Shown here: positions 8,289-17,160 of the stretch, piece after piece
Layout: every line of letters starts with the position of its first letter
Position numbering within the stretch: position 1 is the first letter of the stretch
Origin: Desnuesiella massiliensis
GTDB taxonomy: Bacteria; Bacillota; Clostridia; Clostridiales; Clostridiaceae
Reading direction: 5' to 3'
NCBI RefSeq assembly: GCF_001403615.1
Contig: NZ_LN879456.1
Location: forward strand, 434,001-498,000
DNA length: 64,000 nucleotides
Program-made: the position numbers and the translations under genes
The notes under the pieces: model-generated
The model's input: the letters and a program-made list of their open reading frames with translations, nothing else
The model's database searches: none
What the model was told of the DNA's origin: nothing

Positions 8289-9053
8289 ATGGAGATTTTA
8301 GAGGCAAAGAATTTAACGAAGATATATGGCAGTGAAAATGGTGAGGAATCTACAAGAGCATTAAATGGAATATCCTTTGCAGTAAGACAAGGTGAATTTG
8401 TAGGGATCATGGGGCCTTCAGGCAGTGGAAAAACAACCTTGCTCAATATATTAAGCGGCATTGACAGAGGAACCTCAGGAAAAGTAGAGATAAATAATAA
8501 GGATATATATAAAATGAGCAAAAAAGAGCTAGCTTTATTTAGAAGAAGGGAAATAGGCTATATATTTCAAGACTTTAATCTTTTAGATAGCTTAACCTTA
8601 CAAGAAAATATAATGCTGCCAATGATTTTAGATGAAAAGTCACCAGAGGATATGGAGAAAAAGGCTAAGGAGCTTATGAAGCTTTTTGAGATATATGATA
8701 TAAGTAATAAATATCCTTATAATATATCCGGAGGACAACAACAGAGAACCGCTGTGTGCAGGGCCCTTATGAACAGTCCTTCCATAATCTTTGGAGACGA
8801 GCCTACAGGGAACCTAGATTCAAAGTCTTCAAAAGGCATTATGGAATGCTTTGAAAAGATGAATAAAGAGCTTGAAGCCACTATTTTAATAGTAACTCAT
8901 GATGTCTTTGCAGCCAGCTTTTGCAATAGGGTTATATTTATTAAGGACGGGGAGATTCATTCGGAAATAATTAAAAAAGGTACAAGAAAAGAATTCTTAG
9001 ACAGCATTTTTAACTCCTTAGCTTTGCTTGGAGGTGAGGGCTATGAGGTTTAA
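8289..9053 (+). CDS. ABC transporter ATPase (BceA-like)
   Basis: The 254-residue ATPase belongs to the MacB/LolD/BceA group. It shows Walker A GPSGSGKTT near residue 40, a Q-loop in IFQDFNLLDSLT, the signature SGGQQQR near 147, Walker B IIFGDEPTGNLD and the switch histidine in VTHD. ATG 8289 is preferred over 8280 because AAGGAGA at 8274-8280 is properly spaced. It overlaps the permease gene by 11 bp. It should energise the permease in antimicrobial peptide detoxification and in signalling to the kinase. Confidence 0.92.
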   Translation: MEILEAKNLTKIYGSENGEESTRALNGISFAVRQGEFVGIMGPSGSGKTTLLNILSGIDRGTSGKVEINNKDIYKMSKKELALFRRREIGYIFQDFNLLDSLTLQENIMLPMILDEKSPEDMEKKAKELMKLFEIYDISNKYPYNISGGQQQRTAVCRALMNSPSIIFGDEPTGNLDSKSSKGIMECFEKMNKELEATILIVTHDVFAASFCNRVIFIKDGEIHSEIIKKGTRKEFLDSIFNSLALLGGEGYEV

Positions 9054-11013
9054 GGATATTGCCATTAAAAATTTTAAGGGAAATATTAAAAAATATTTAG
9101 TTTATTATTTATGCAATAGCTTCATAGTAGCAACCTTTTTTATGTACTCAGTATTAATTTTTAATGAAAACCTATGGACAAGTTCTCAAGTAGAAAAGGG
9201 AGTTTTGCAGGTGCTAGTTATACCTAATGTGGCTTTAGCTCTATTTTCTTTGTTTTTTATAAGCTATGCTCATTCCTCCTTTATAAGGTGGAGAAAAAAA
9301 GAGTTTGGCGTGTATATGACCCTAGGTATGACAGTGGGAGACGTAAGAAAAATAATCATCTATGAAAATATAATAGTAGCTATAGGTTCAATATTGCTAG
9401 GGTGCATAACTGGCCTTGTTTTTTCAAGATTATTTTTCATAATTATAACATCCTTATTAGGAGTAAAGAGTATTAGTTATATCATAAGCTTTAAGAATTT
9501 TGCATTTTCAATAGGTATATTTAGCGCTATTTACTTAGCAAATTTAATAACTACCATAATATCTACCTATAAATTTGAAGTAATTAATCTTTTAAAAGCT
9601 GAAAGAAAGATTCAAAAAAATAGATTTAATAGTGTTATTTTATCAATAATGTCACTAGTTGTAATTATAGGTTCATTTATTTTTTTATATAGAAAATTTA
9701 ATGAGGGAAATGGAGATATATTATTATTGATAACCATCATAATATCAATAGCTTTATACATCTTCATATCGCAACTAGGAGGTTTTTTAATAGATTATTT
9801 TAAAAGAAGAAAAGGTATATATTATAAAGAACTTTTATTTATAACTAGCTTAAATAGTAAGTTTAGACAGATCAAAAAAATAGTATTCATGCTTTCTCTT
9901 TTAGTTGCTGTAGTAATATTTTATACAGGAACTATGCTAAGCTTTTATGTAACCTCTGAAAAGGCTGCGGTGGATGAAAATATTTATCACTTATCTTATG
10001 CTGAAATTAGAGATAAAAATATAATAGTTCCAGATAGGTTAAAGACTATAGCTGAAAAAAATGATGAGAAAATAATAAATCACGAAGCCTTAGAATTCTT
10101 ATATTACTATGGAACTATTGAAAGACCAAATGATGAAATTATAATGACGGATAAAGAAATAAATAAATTAGGAAAAACTAATCTTAATGTTACTAAAGGT
10201 AAATATATATTTTTAAATCAGTTTGAAAAAATGAATGAAAGTGAAAAGAAAAATTTTAAAAACTTTAATCTTAGACTTTCGTTTTATAATGAAATATATG
10301 AGTTATATAATCAGGAGAATGTTTTTAAGGCCGTATTCAATAGCAATAATTATAGTTATAATCATATTATGGTTTTAAATGAGGAGGATTATAATATTAT
10401 TAAGGCACAAAAGCAATGCTATGAGATTGGAAGATTTCAATTATATAATTTTAATAACTGGAAGGATACTAAAGCTATAGTTGATGAACTAACAGAAGAG
10501 TTGTCTATAGCAAATAAAAATACAAAACCTTTTAATGCCAAGTATTTAAATGAAAGCGAGGATAGACTGTTAAAGGTTGCATCAAGAATAGAACATTATA
10601 CTTATAATAAACAAGGAAGTATATTACTATTAGTTACTTGCTCATATTTAGGAATATTCTTTTTCCTGGCCATAGCTATAGTGCTATTTTTAAAATTACT
10701 AGCAGACGTAGACATTGATAAAAGAAAATTTAAGAGTCTATATAGAATAGGAATTACGGAGGAAGAAATAAGAAGGCTCATAGGCAGTGAGCTTAAACCC
10801 TTGCTTTTCATAGGAACAATTCTTGGAATAGTATTAGCTTTTGCTTATACTACAGTATTTAACAAAGATGCTTCTGTCGATTTAAAAAAGTATTTTATAT
10901 ACTCTAATATAATAGTTTCAGCTACATTTTTACTTATACAATTTTGTTATTACTTTTTATGTAAAAAGATTTATTGCGATGAGATATTAGAAGGATTAGA
11001 AAAGTATTTTTAA
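9043..11013 (+). CDS. FtsX-domain ABC transporter permease (BceB-like)
   Basis: The 656-residue membrane protein has the BceB layout. An N-terminal membrane segment is followed by three segments of an FtsX-like domain (about residues 50-180), more segments around 200-310, a large hydrophilic extracellular region (about 310-525) and three C-terminal segments. The extracellular domain is where such proteins contact peptide antibiotics or their lipid targets. ATG 9043 lies within the end of the ATPase gene and follows GGAGGTGAGG. It ends just before a terminator. The exact antibiotic cannot be predicted. Confidence 0.9.
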   Translation: MRFKDIAIKNFKGNIKKYLVYYLCNSFIVATFFMYSVLIFNENLWTSSQVEKGVLQVLVIPNVALALFSLFFISYAHSSFIRWRKKEFGVYMTLGMTVGDVRKIIIYENIIVAIGSILLGCITGLVFSRLFFIIITSLLGVKSISYIISFKNFAFSIGIFSAIYLANLITTIISTYKFEVINLLKAERKIQKNRFNSVILSIMSLVVIIGSFIFLYRKFNEGNGDILLLITIIISIALYIFISQLGGFLIDYFKRRKGIYYKELLFITSLNSKFRQIKKIVFMLSLLVAVVIFYTGTMLSFYVTSEKAAVDENIYHLSYAEIRDKNIIVPDRLKTIAEKNDEKIINHEALEFLYYYGTIERPNDEIIMTDKEINKLGKTNLNVTKGKYIFLNQFEKMNESEKKNFKNFNLRLSFYNEIYELYNQENVFKAVFNSNNYSYNHIMVLNEEDYNIIKAQKQCYEIGRFQLYNFNNWKDTKAIVDELTEELSIANKNTKPFNAKYLNESEDRLLKVASRIEHYTYNKQGSILLLVTCSYLGIFFFLAIAIVLFLKLLADVDIDKRKFKSLYRIGITEEEIRRLIGSELKPLLFIGTILGIVLAFAYTTVFNKDASVDLKKYFIYSNIIVSATFLLIQFCYYFLCKKIYCDEILEGLEKYF

Positions 11014-11022
11014 TTTAAGTAG

Positions 11023-11060
11023 AAATCTCCTAATGCATAGAATGCCTTTAGGGGATTTTT
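11023..11060 (+). terminator. Intrinsic terminator after the Bce-type operon
   Basis: AAATCTCCTAA pairs with TTAGGGGATTT (one wobble pair) around a 14-base loop, followed by Ts. It lies 10 bp after the permease stop codon. Confidence 0.75.
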
Positions 11061-11166
11061 GAATTGAAGTAAAAGTTTCTTAAGAACCTTTAACCAATTA
11101 TTACACTTGATGACAAATAATAAACATTATGTTAAAATAATAACAATAATAAACAAGAGAGGATGC

Positions 11167-11760
11167 GTGAACAGATTGTCTACAGCAATGATAACTTCAA
11201 AATTATCGCATGAATTTACAATTAATATGTATACTAAGAAACCAAAGATCAATGAAGATGGTGATATGGTTTTCGAAAAAACTCGACTGCTTTTATTTTC
11301 AGGAATATTTCTTGTTTTAATATTTTCTCTGTGTGCCATTTTTATGGATTATTATGTTACTGAAATTATTGAAGAAAATGGAATTAATAGTAATATGACA
11401 GATATCTTATATATTTGTGGATATTCATTAACAGTACTGTTTGTATTGATAGGTATCAAACTAATCATAATGTTTTTTAAGTATAAAATAATACTTTCTA
11501 AGGATAAGATAACTTCAAAAAAGATGTTTTCTACAAGAACTATAAAGTTGTCTGACATAGAAACAATCATATTTTCTAATTTTAAAGGACTTGTTTTTAA
11601 AGGGGATAATTCTAAAATAGCATTTGGAAACTTCACAGCAGGATTAGTTGAAATTTTAAAATTTATAGATAAAAATATACCAAAACATAAATCCGAAACA
11701 GCACTAGTTAAGGGTAAAAAGATGTTGAAGAATAACGGGATTATAGTAATATTTGAATAA
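11167..11760 (+). CDS. Membrane protein with two transmembrane segments and a PH-like C-terminal domain
   Basis: I do not recognise a named family. The frame is open from 11107. A GTG at 11167 has GAGAGG just upstream, but a later ATG at 11227 is also possible, so the start is uncertain. Two hydrophobic segments (LLLFSGIFLVLIFSLCAIF and YSLTVLFVLIGIKLIIMFF) enclose a short loop. The tail KYKIILSKDKITSKKMFS with an alternating strand pattern resembles the small bacterial PH-type domains of membrane proteins. It follows the Bce terminator as a single gene. Its function is unknown. Confidence 0.6.
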   Translation: MNRLSTAMITSKLSHEFTINMYTKKPKINEDGDMVFEKTRLLLFSGIFLVLIFSLCAIFMDYYVTEIIEENGINSNMTDILYICGYSLTVLFVLIGIKLIIMFFKYKIILSKDKITSKKMFSTRTIKLSDIETIIFSNFKGLVFKGDNSKIAFGNFTAGLVEILKFIDKNIPKHKSETALVKGKKMLKNNGIIVIFE

Positions 11761-11780
11761 AAAATTTAAGGTAAAAGGCG

Positions 11781-12020
11781 TTATTTTGGTCCTTTATATT
11801 CCTTAATAGAATTCTTATCTAATTTATTTAGCAGATTTACAATAAAGGTTACTTCTTCATGGTCTAATATCCTGTTTATCTGTTTGCCAGGAGAAGTGAC
11901 CACTGCCTCCTCAATTTTATCTGTAGTCAAATCTAAAAATATTTTCCCTTTATCTTTATTACCATACCAAACAAGAATAGCTAGCATAAGAATAACAAGT
12001 GTAATTAGTACTTTTCTCAT
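11781..12020 (-). CDS. Small secreted or membrane-anchored protein, possibly truncated
   Basis: The minus-strand ATG at 12020 follows a strong GGAGGGGG site and gives 79 residues. The N-terminus MRKVLITLVILMLAILVWY is a signal-anchor segment, followed by a basic linker and a small domain ending abruptly in KEYKGPK. The pattern (a DLTTDKIEEAVVTSPGKQ strand region, then HEEVTFIVNLLNKL) recalls small extracytoplasmic clostridial proteins that usually continue further, so this copy may lack its C-terminus. Its end sits 20 bp from the convergent plus-strand gene. The family is uncertain. Confidence 0.55.
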   Translation of the reverse strand: MRKVLITLVILMLAILVWYGNKDKGKIFLDLTTDKIEEAVVTSPGKQINRILDHEEVTFIVNLLNKLDKNSIKEYKGPK

Positions 12021-12385
12021 GAAATCCCCCTCCATAGTACTAGTTATATTTTTAATATGAATTACATATGGAAAAGTTTGCGAATAAGGTTGTTGCAGCT
12101 TAAATTTAAAGACTACAAATAAATGCAATAGTCTTTTCATTTTCAAAATAGAAAATTCTTAATCTATTATCTTATTAATGCATGGGACAAATGATAGAAT
12201 AATAGGACTAATGAAATTATACAATTATACTAGAAAGGTATAATAAACTAGCACAAGTAGATAATAAAAGAGAAACCTTATTTTAATATATAAATAAGAT
12301 GACTAAAATTATCATGGAATATCTATGATTTTGGTTTTATGTAAAAAAGTTAGGGATAAAAATATAGAAGAAGAAAGGAAATAAC
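12021..12385. other. AT-rich gap upstream of selO
   Basis: This 365-bp stretch holds no recognisable gene. A TATAAT lies at 12239-12244 in the context AAAGGTATAATAAAC and could be a -10 element, but the upstream -35 match is poor. The region marks the change from AT-rich flanks to the relatively GC-rich selO gene. Confidence 0.35.
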
Positions 12386-13861
12386 ATGGTAGAAAGAAAA
12401 GGAATAATAGAAACAGGATGGAACTTAGACAACAGTTACGCTCGTCTACCTAAATTATTTTTTACCAACTTGAGCCCAACCCCTGTGCCTTCACCGAGGT
12501 TGATCATTCTCAATGATGCTTTAGCAACATCCTTAGGGTTAAACGTCCAGTCTTTGCAAAGCAACGATGGAGTTGCTGTGTTTGCTGGCAATGACATTCC
12601 TGAAGCTGCGTTACCCCTGGCACAAGCTTATGCTGGCCATCAATTTGGGTATTTTACAATGTTAGGGGATGGCAGGGCTTTGCTCCTTGGAGAACAGATT
12701 ACTCCCCAAGGTCAGCGATTTGATATTCAGCTTAAAGGCCCAGGCAAAACCCCCTATTCTCGAGGAGGGGATGGAAGAGCAGCCCTTGGACCTATGCTGC
12801 GTGAATATATCATCAGCGAAGCAATGCATGGGCTCGGTATTCCTACCACTCGCAGCCTAGCTGTGGTAACAACTGGTGAGTCAGTAATCCGTGAAACTGA
12901 GCAAACTGGTGCAATTCTTACCCGAGTGGCTGCTAGCCATATTAGAGTGGGAACTTTTCAATATGCTTCAAAATGGGGTACTGTCCAGGAACTTCAGGCT
13001 CTGGCTGATTACACATTACAAAGACATTTTCCAGAGGCTGCGGCAGGTGATAATCCATATCTTCTCTTGCTTAAGGAAGTGATTAAGGGTCAGGCCTTGC
13101 TCATTGCAAAATGGCAGTTGGTGGGCTTTATCCATGGAGTTATGAATACGGATAACATGACTATTAGTGGAGAAACCATTGATTATGGTCCTTGTGCCTT
13201 TATGGATACCTATGACCCAGCCACAGTGTTCAGTTCCATTGATGCTCATGGTCGTTATGCCTATGGCAATCAGCCCCATATTGCAGCATGGAATTTGGCA
13301 AGATTTGCTGAAGCTCTATTACCACTGCTTCATCACGATGAATCACAGGCTGTGAAAATTGCTGAGGATGCCATTTCAGATTTTGATGAACTATATCACA
13401 GCAATTGGTTAGAAGGTATGAGGGCAAAACTAGGAATGTTTAACCAAGAGCAACAGGATGAAAGCCTTATTGAAGACCTTTTAGGCATGATGAAGAAGTA
13501 TGGTGCGGACTATACTAATACCTTCCGCGCATTAACTTTTGACAAGTTGGAAGATACGGCTCTATTTGGGACTAAGGAGTTTGCTCAGTGGTACGAGATA
13601 TGGCAGGATAGAATAAGTAGACAGAAGGAATCAAAAGAGCGCTCCTATGAGCTTATGAAAAGTAGCAATCCTGCTGTAATCCCTCGCAACCACCGGGTAG
13701 AAGAGGCATTAGAAGCCGCAGTGAAATATGGAGACTACAGTGTAATGGAAAGGCTTCTTGCTGTTCTCGCATGCCCCTATGCATATTCCTCTGAACAGAT
13801 AGAGTATTCTACACTACCTGCGAAATCGGATCGTCCTTATCGAACCTTTTGCGGTACCTAA
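12386..13861 (+). CDS. selO: SelO/YdiU family protein adenylyltransferase (pseudokinase)
   Basis: The 491-residue protein has the full SelO length. These proteins have a protein-kinase fold with flipped ATP and transfer AMP to protein hydroxyl groups, linked to redox stress. Visible motifs are QLKGPGKTPYSRGGDGRAAL (about residues 117-136), LREYIISEAMHGLGIPTTRS, HGVMNTDNM near 250 and IDYGPCAFMD near 264, covering the expected nucleotide and metal positions. The C-terminus ends RTFCGT, so a Cys-type rather than selenocysteine end is seen. Its base composition and codon use are noticeably more GC-rich than the flanks, which suggests transfer. A terminator follows. Confidence 0.93.
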   Translation: MVERKGIIETGWNLDNSYARLPKLFFTNLSPTPVPSPRLIILNDALATSLGLNVQSLQSNDGVAVFAGNDIPEAALPLAQAYAGHQFGYFTMLGDGRALLLGEQITPQGQRFDIQLKGPGKTPYSRGGDGRAALGPMLREYIISEAMHGLGIPTTRSLAVVTTGESVIRETEQTGAILTRVAASHIRVGTFQYASKWGTVQELQALADYTLQRHFPEAAAGDNPYLLLLKEVIKGQALLIAKWQLVGFIHGVMNTDNMTISGETIDYGPCAFMDTYDPATVFSSIDAHGRYAYGNQPHIAAWNLARFAEALLPLLHHDESQAVKIAEDAISDFDELYHSNWLEGMRAKLGMFNQEQQDESLIEDLLGMMKKYGADYTNTFRALTFDKLEDTALFGTKEFAQWYEIWQDRISRQKESKERSYELMKSSNPAVIPRNHRVEEALEAAVKYGDYSVMERLLAVLACPYAYSSEQIEYSTLPAKSDRPYRTFCGT

Positions 13862-13900
13862 TACGAAAAATAATGAGAAATAAAAAAAACTCTTATATGA

Positions 13901-13932
13901 AAAAGGGCTTAATTAATAGCCCTTTTTTATTC
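13901..13932 (+). terminator. Intrinsic terminator after selO
   Basis: AAAAGGGCT and AGCCCTTTT form a perfect nine-base-pair stem around TAATTAAT, followed by a T-run. Confidence 0.85.
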
Positions 13933-14126
13933 TTCAGTATCTACTTATATGGAACATTGAAATGTCTCATAAGGATGTTTTTGAAGATGCCTTATATTTA
14001 AACGAAATTATATATGGTAATATATTATTAAGGAGCATATACGATTGTAGAGAAATAGTTTATCGTAACAGAAGCTTACATACCAGAAATGTTTTAGATA
14101 ATATAATATTTAAGGGGGATACCAGT

Positions 14127-15065
14127 ATGAAATTTATTGATTTGCATTGTGATACTATAAGCATATTACTAAACCAAGAGGAGCAGGAGCTTTATAGCAA
14201 TTCTTTATCGGTGGATATAGAAAAACTAATAAAGGGAGAGGCCATGGCTCAGTTTTTTGCTTTGTTTTTTCCATTAAAAGAAGTTTCAAGTGCTTATGAA
14301 ACAACCATGAAGCTTTATAAAAAATTCAAAGAACAGATAGATAAAAATACTGAATATATAGAACATGTAAGAAACTATAATGAACTTATGGCCACTGGAA
14401 AGTCAGGAAAGATAGGAGCTTTTCTTACCATAGAAGAAGGGGGAGCTATAGAAGGTAGTTTAGATAAGTTAAAGGAATTTTATGATATAGGAGTAAGACT
14501 CATAACTTTAACTTGGAATTATGAAAATGAAATTGGATTTCCACATAAAATTGCTGAGCCTGCTACAAGAGGATTAAAGGATTTTGGCATAGAGGTAGTA
14601 AGGGAAATGAACAGACTAGGTATGGTAATAGATGTATCTCATTTAAATGACAATGGATTCTATGATGTCATAAAGCACTCTTCAAAGCCCTTTATTGCAT
14701 CACACTCAAATTCAAGAGAAGTCTGGGGTGCTTCTAGGAATCTCACTGATGACATGATAAAAAAGCTTAGTGAAGCTGGAGGAGTGGCTGGACTTAACTT
14801 TTGCTTAAGTTTTATGGGACAAGGTGATATTACCACTCTTGATCATATGGTAAAGCATATAGAACGTATGGTGAAGGTTGGAGGCATAGATGTAATCTCC
14901 TTAGGTAGCGATTTTGATGGAATTGGTAATAAAGTAGAAATTAATGATGCTTCTGAAATGGGAAAATTAGCATGGGCTCTTCATAAAAAAGATTTTAGTG
15001 ATGATGATATAGAAAAAATATTCAATAAAAATGCTTTGAGGGTAATAAGGGATGTAATGAAGTAA
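14127..15065 (+). CDS. Membrane dipeptidase-type (M19) zinc peptidase
   Basis: The 312-residue protein belongs to the renal dipeptidase/M19 family, binuclear zinc enzymes that cleave dipeptides, often with a D-residue at the second position. Expected metal ligands appear as DLHCDT (residues 5-10), the Glu in TIEEGGAIEG near 100, DVSHLND near 170, ASHSNSR near 191 and GSDFDGIG near 260. ATG 14127 follows AAGGGGGA and starts directly at the conserved MKFIDLHCD; the frame is open upstream to 13962 without family similarity. It has no signal peptide and is therefore probably cytoplasmic. Confidence 0.9.
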   Translation: MKFIDLHCDTISILLNQEEQELYSNSLSVDIEKLIKGEAMAQFFALFFPLKEVSSAYETTMKLYKKFKEQIDKNTEYIEHVRNYNELMATGKSGKIGAFLTIEEGGAIEGSLDKLKEFYDIGVRLITLTWNYENEIGFPHKIAEPATRGLKDFGIEVVREMNRLGMVIDVSHLNDNGFYDVIKHSSKPFIASHSNSREVWGASRNLTDDMIKKLSEAGGVAGLNFCLSFMGQGDITTLDHMVKHIERMVKVGGIDVISLGSDFDGIGNKVEINDASEMGKLAWALHKKDFSDDDIEKIFNKNALRVIRDVMK

Positions 15066-15132
15066 TAGGTTATAGTCAGATGTGGAAATAACTCATGCAG
15101 TTATTAAAAAGGATAAAAGGGTACATTCAATA

Positions 15133-15190
15133 AATAAAGGAACATTCATAGATTTATTTACGTAAATTTAAGGATGTTCCTTTATTAACG
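15133..15190 (+). terminator. Hairpin after the dipeptidase gene
   Basis: AATAAAGGAACATT (15133-15146) pairs with GATGTTCCTTTATT (15173-15186), a stem of about 13 bp with a long AT-rich loop. It lies between the dipeptidase and the TetR promoter and probably ends transcription. Confidence 0.5.
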
Positions 15191-15243
15191 TTATAGTAAA
15201 GACTTTTTTGTATTGAAAAAATATTCTTTGCAATTACTATTTA

Positions 15244-15272
15244 TTGACAAACTAACGTTGTTAGTTTATTAT
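15244..15272 (+). promoter_or_regulatory. Sigma-A-type promoter of the tetR/radical SAM operon
   Basis: TTGACA (15244-15249) and TATTAT (15267-15272) are separated by exactly 17 bp. The spacer is almost filled by a palindrome, so the promoter is built for repression by the downstream TetR protein. Confidence 0.8.
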
Positions 15273-15294
15273 AAAGGTATGCTAACATTGTTAG
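15249..15294 (+). promoter_or_regulatory. Two palindromic operators for the TetR-family regulator
   Basis: Operator 1 is AAACTAAC-GTT-GTTAGTTT (15249-15267), between the -35 and -10 boxes. Operator 2 is CTAAC-ATT-GTTAG (15282-15294), just downstream of the -10 where transcription should begin. Both share the CTAAC-N3-GTTAG core. Their position before the tetR gene fits autorepression. Confidence 0.75.
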
Positions 15295-15309
15295 TTAGGA
15301 GGGTGGAAC

Positions 15310-15948
15310 TTGAAGAGAGTTTTTGATGAAAATTTAAAACAGGCTAATACAAAGGAGAAAATAATAACTGTATCTATACAGGAGTTTGCAACTAAAGGTT
15401 ATGATAATGCATCAATACGAAAAATAGCTGAGATTGTAGGTATTAAAGGGAGCTCCATATATAATCATTTCAATAGCAAAGAAGAGATTCTTGAGGAGAT
15501 ATTTAAATATTATAGAAAAAATTTTTATCAAGGTGAAAGGGTATTTGATATAAATAAAGGTCATATTAAAGAAAATTCAATCCCCGCTATGCTAAAACAA
15601 GGGCTATATAGTGTTGTAGCTACTCTTAAAAAGCCAGAAATCACTAATATTTTAAATATTATCATCAAGGAACAATTTAAAAATCAAAAGATTAGAGAGT
15701 TTTTTTGGGAAGAATTTATTCAAAAGCCAAGAAGCTTTATGGAAAATTTTCTTGTGGAGCTTATGGAAAAAGGCCTTATTAAAAAAGGAGATCCCCATTT
15801 ACTTTCGCAGGAATTTCATGCTTTTTCAATTTATAAAATGTATGAAGAATTTATGCTAAAGAATATGAATAATATTGATATGGATGGACTTCAAAAGCAG
15901 ATAAGCGAGCATATAGACTTTTTCTGGGATAGCATTACTAATAAATAG
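15310..15948 (+). CDS. TetR/AcrR-family transcriptional regulator
   Basis: The 212-residue protein has an N-terminal TetR helix-turn-helix (about residues 14-60, including FATKGYDNASIRKIAEIVGI and SSIYNHFNSKEEIL) and a divergent ligand-binding domain. It starts with TTG at 15310 behind AGGAGGG at 15297-15303. The two CTAAC-N3-GTTAG operators directly upstream are its probable binding sites. It is followed after 16 bp by a radical SAM gene, so it most likely controls that gene as well as itself. The ligand is unknown. Confidence 0.9.
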   Translation: MKRVFDENLKQANTKEKIITVSIQEFATKGYDNASIRKIAEIVGIKGSSIYNHFNSKEEILEEIFKYYRKNFYQGERVFDINKGHIKENSIPAMLKQGLYSVVATLKKPEITNILNIIIKEQFKNQKIREFFWEEFIQKPRSFMENFLVELMEKGLIKKGDPHLLSQEFHAFSIYKMYEEFMLKNMNNIDMDGLQKQISEHIDFFWDSITNK

Positions 15949-15964
15949 TTTTGGAGGAATGAGA

Positions 15965-17077
15965 ATGGAGAGGGTAAATTATTCTGAAATATCAAATAGC
16001 ACCTTAACAAAAATGTTAAACAAGTCAATAGCCCTTCTTATTGAAGACTTTATAAAAATAGCTCTTAAAGATTTTTCTTCAGCTAAAAGTATCATCACTA
16101 TAGCGCTAAAACAAAAAAATACAGAGCGCATAAGAAATGAATTTGAAGAAAATGGACTGCATGTGCCGCCTTTTATGATAGCATCTATTACAAGTACCTG
16201 CAATCTAAAATGTAAGGGATGTTATGATAGAATCAAAGATCATCCTTGTTCTTCAGAACTCAATGAAGAGCAGTGGAGAGATATTTTTCTCCAGGCAAGG
16301 GAGTTAGGAATAGCTTTTATACTGTTAGCAGGTGGAGAGCCACTTATGAAAAGTAACATCATCAAAGAGTGCATAAAGTTTCCTGAAATCATCTTTCCCA
16401 TGTTTACAAATGGACTTTTAATCAATAAAGAGTGGGTTGATTTTTTTGCTTCCTGTAGAAATTTAATACCTGTAATAAGCATAGAAGGAGATAGAAATCA
16501 AACCAATAACCGAAGAGGCGAAAAGGTTTTTGAAAAAATTTCTCAAAGTTTTGATTTGCTTAAAGAGAGAAGTATATTCTATGGAATATCAATAACTCTT
16601 ACCTCAGAAAATATAGAAAGTGTTATGGAGGAAGGGTTTATAAAAAATCATATAAATAAGGGTTGTAGGGTATTCTTCTTTATCGAATATATTCCTTTTG
16701 ATTCTAGTACAGAAAATCTAGTGTTATCTGAAGCTCAAAGGATATTCCTTGATGGTAAACTCAGAGAATTAAGAGAAAAATATAAGGGCATATTTATAGC
16801 TTTTCCAGGAGATGAGAAGGAATTTGGTGGATGCTTAGCTGCTGGCAGAGGGTTTATTCATATTAATTCAATAGGAGCAGTGGAACCATGCCCCTTTGCC
16901 CCTTATTCAGATGTTAATTTAAAAAGCTTAACTCTTAAAGAGGCATTAAAATCGCCACTATTAAATGAAATAAAAAGTATGCATGGACTGCTAAAGGAGC
17001 ATAAAGGAGGATGTGCACTCTTTGAAAATAAAGCACTTGTAGAGGAGATTACCAAAAACTACGAATCTTATAAATAA
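15965..17077 (+). CDS. Radical SAM protein with SPASM-like C-terminus
   Basis: The 370-residue protein carries the radical SAM cluster motif CNLKCKGCYD (about residues 78-87), which binds a 4Fe-4S cluster and cleaves S-adenosylmethionine, and LAGGEPL near 120. A C-terminal cysteine set (GGCLAAGRG near 290, VEPCPFAPYSD near 305, GGCALF near 345) resembles a SPASM or twitch auxiliary cluster domain. The first 70 residues are helical and precede the core. ATG 15965 is better spaced from GGAGG (15953-15957) than ATG 15959. No peptide precursor or dehydrogenase is adjacent, so the substrate is unknown. It is cotranscribed with tetR. Confidence 0.88.
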   Translation: MERVNYSEISNSTLTKMLNKSIALLIEDFIKIALKDFSSAKSIITIALKQKNTERIRNEFEENGLHVPPFMIASITSTCNLKCKGCYDRIKDHPCSSELNEEQWRDIFLQARELGIAFILLAGGEPLMKSNIIKECIKFPEIIFPMFTNGLLINKEWVDFFASCRNLIPVISIEGDRNQTNNRRGEKVFEKISQSFDLLKERSIFYGISITLTSENIESVMEEGFIKNHINKGCRVFFFIEYIPFDSSTENLVLSEAQRIFLDGKLRELREKYKGIFIAFPGDEKEFGGCLAAGRGFIHINSIGAVEPCPFAPYSDVNLKSLTLKEALKSPLLNEIKSMHGLLKEHKGGCALFENKALVEEITKNYESYK

Positions 17078-17120
17078 GCACGTTATATTACTGAAATGAA
17101 AACCCACATACAAAATTCAA

Positions 17121-17160
17121 AAGGAGTATTCAATAAACCTAAAGTTGAATACTTCTTTTT
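17121..17160 (+). terminator. Intrinsic terminator after the radical SAM gene
   Basis: AAGGAGTATTCAA (17121-17133) pairs with TTGAATACTTCTT (17145-17157), with one wobble pair, followed by a T-run. Confidence 0.75.

Noticed and set aside
12669..13427. Several alternative frames overlapping selO
   Set aside because: They are by-products of the GC-richer selO sequence and have no ribosome binding sites or family features.
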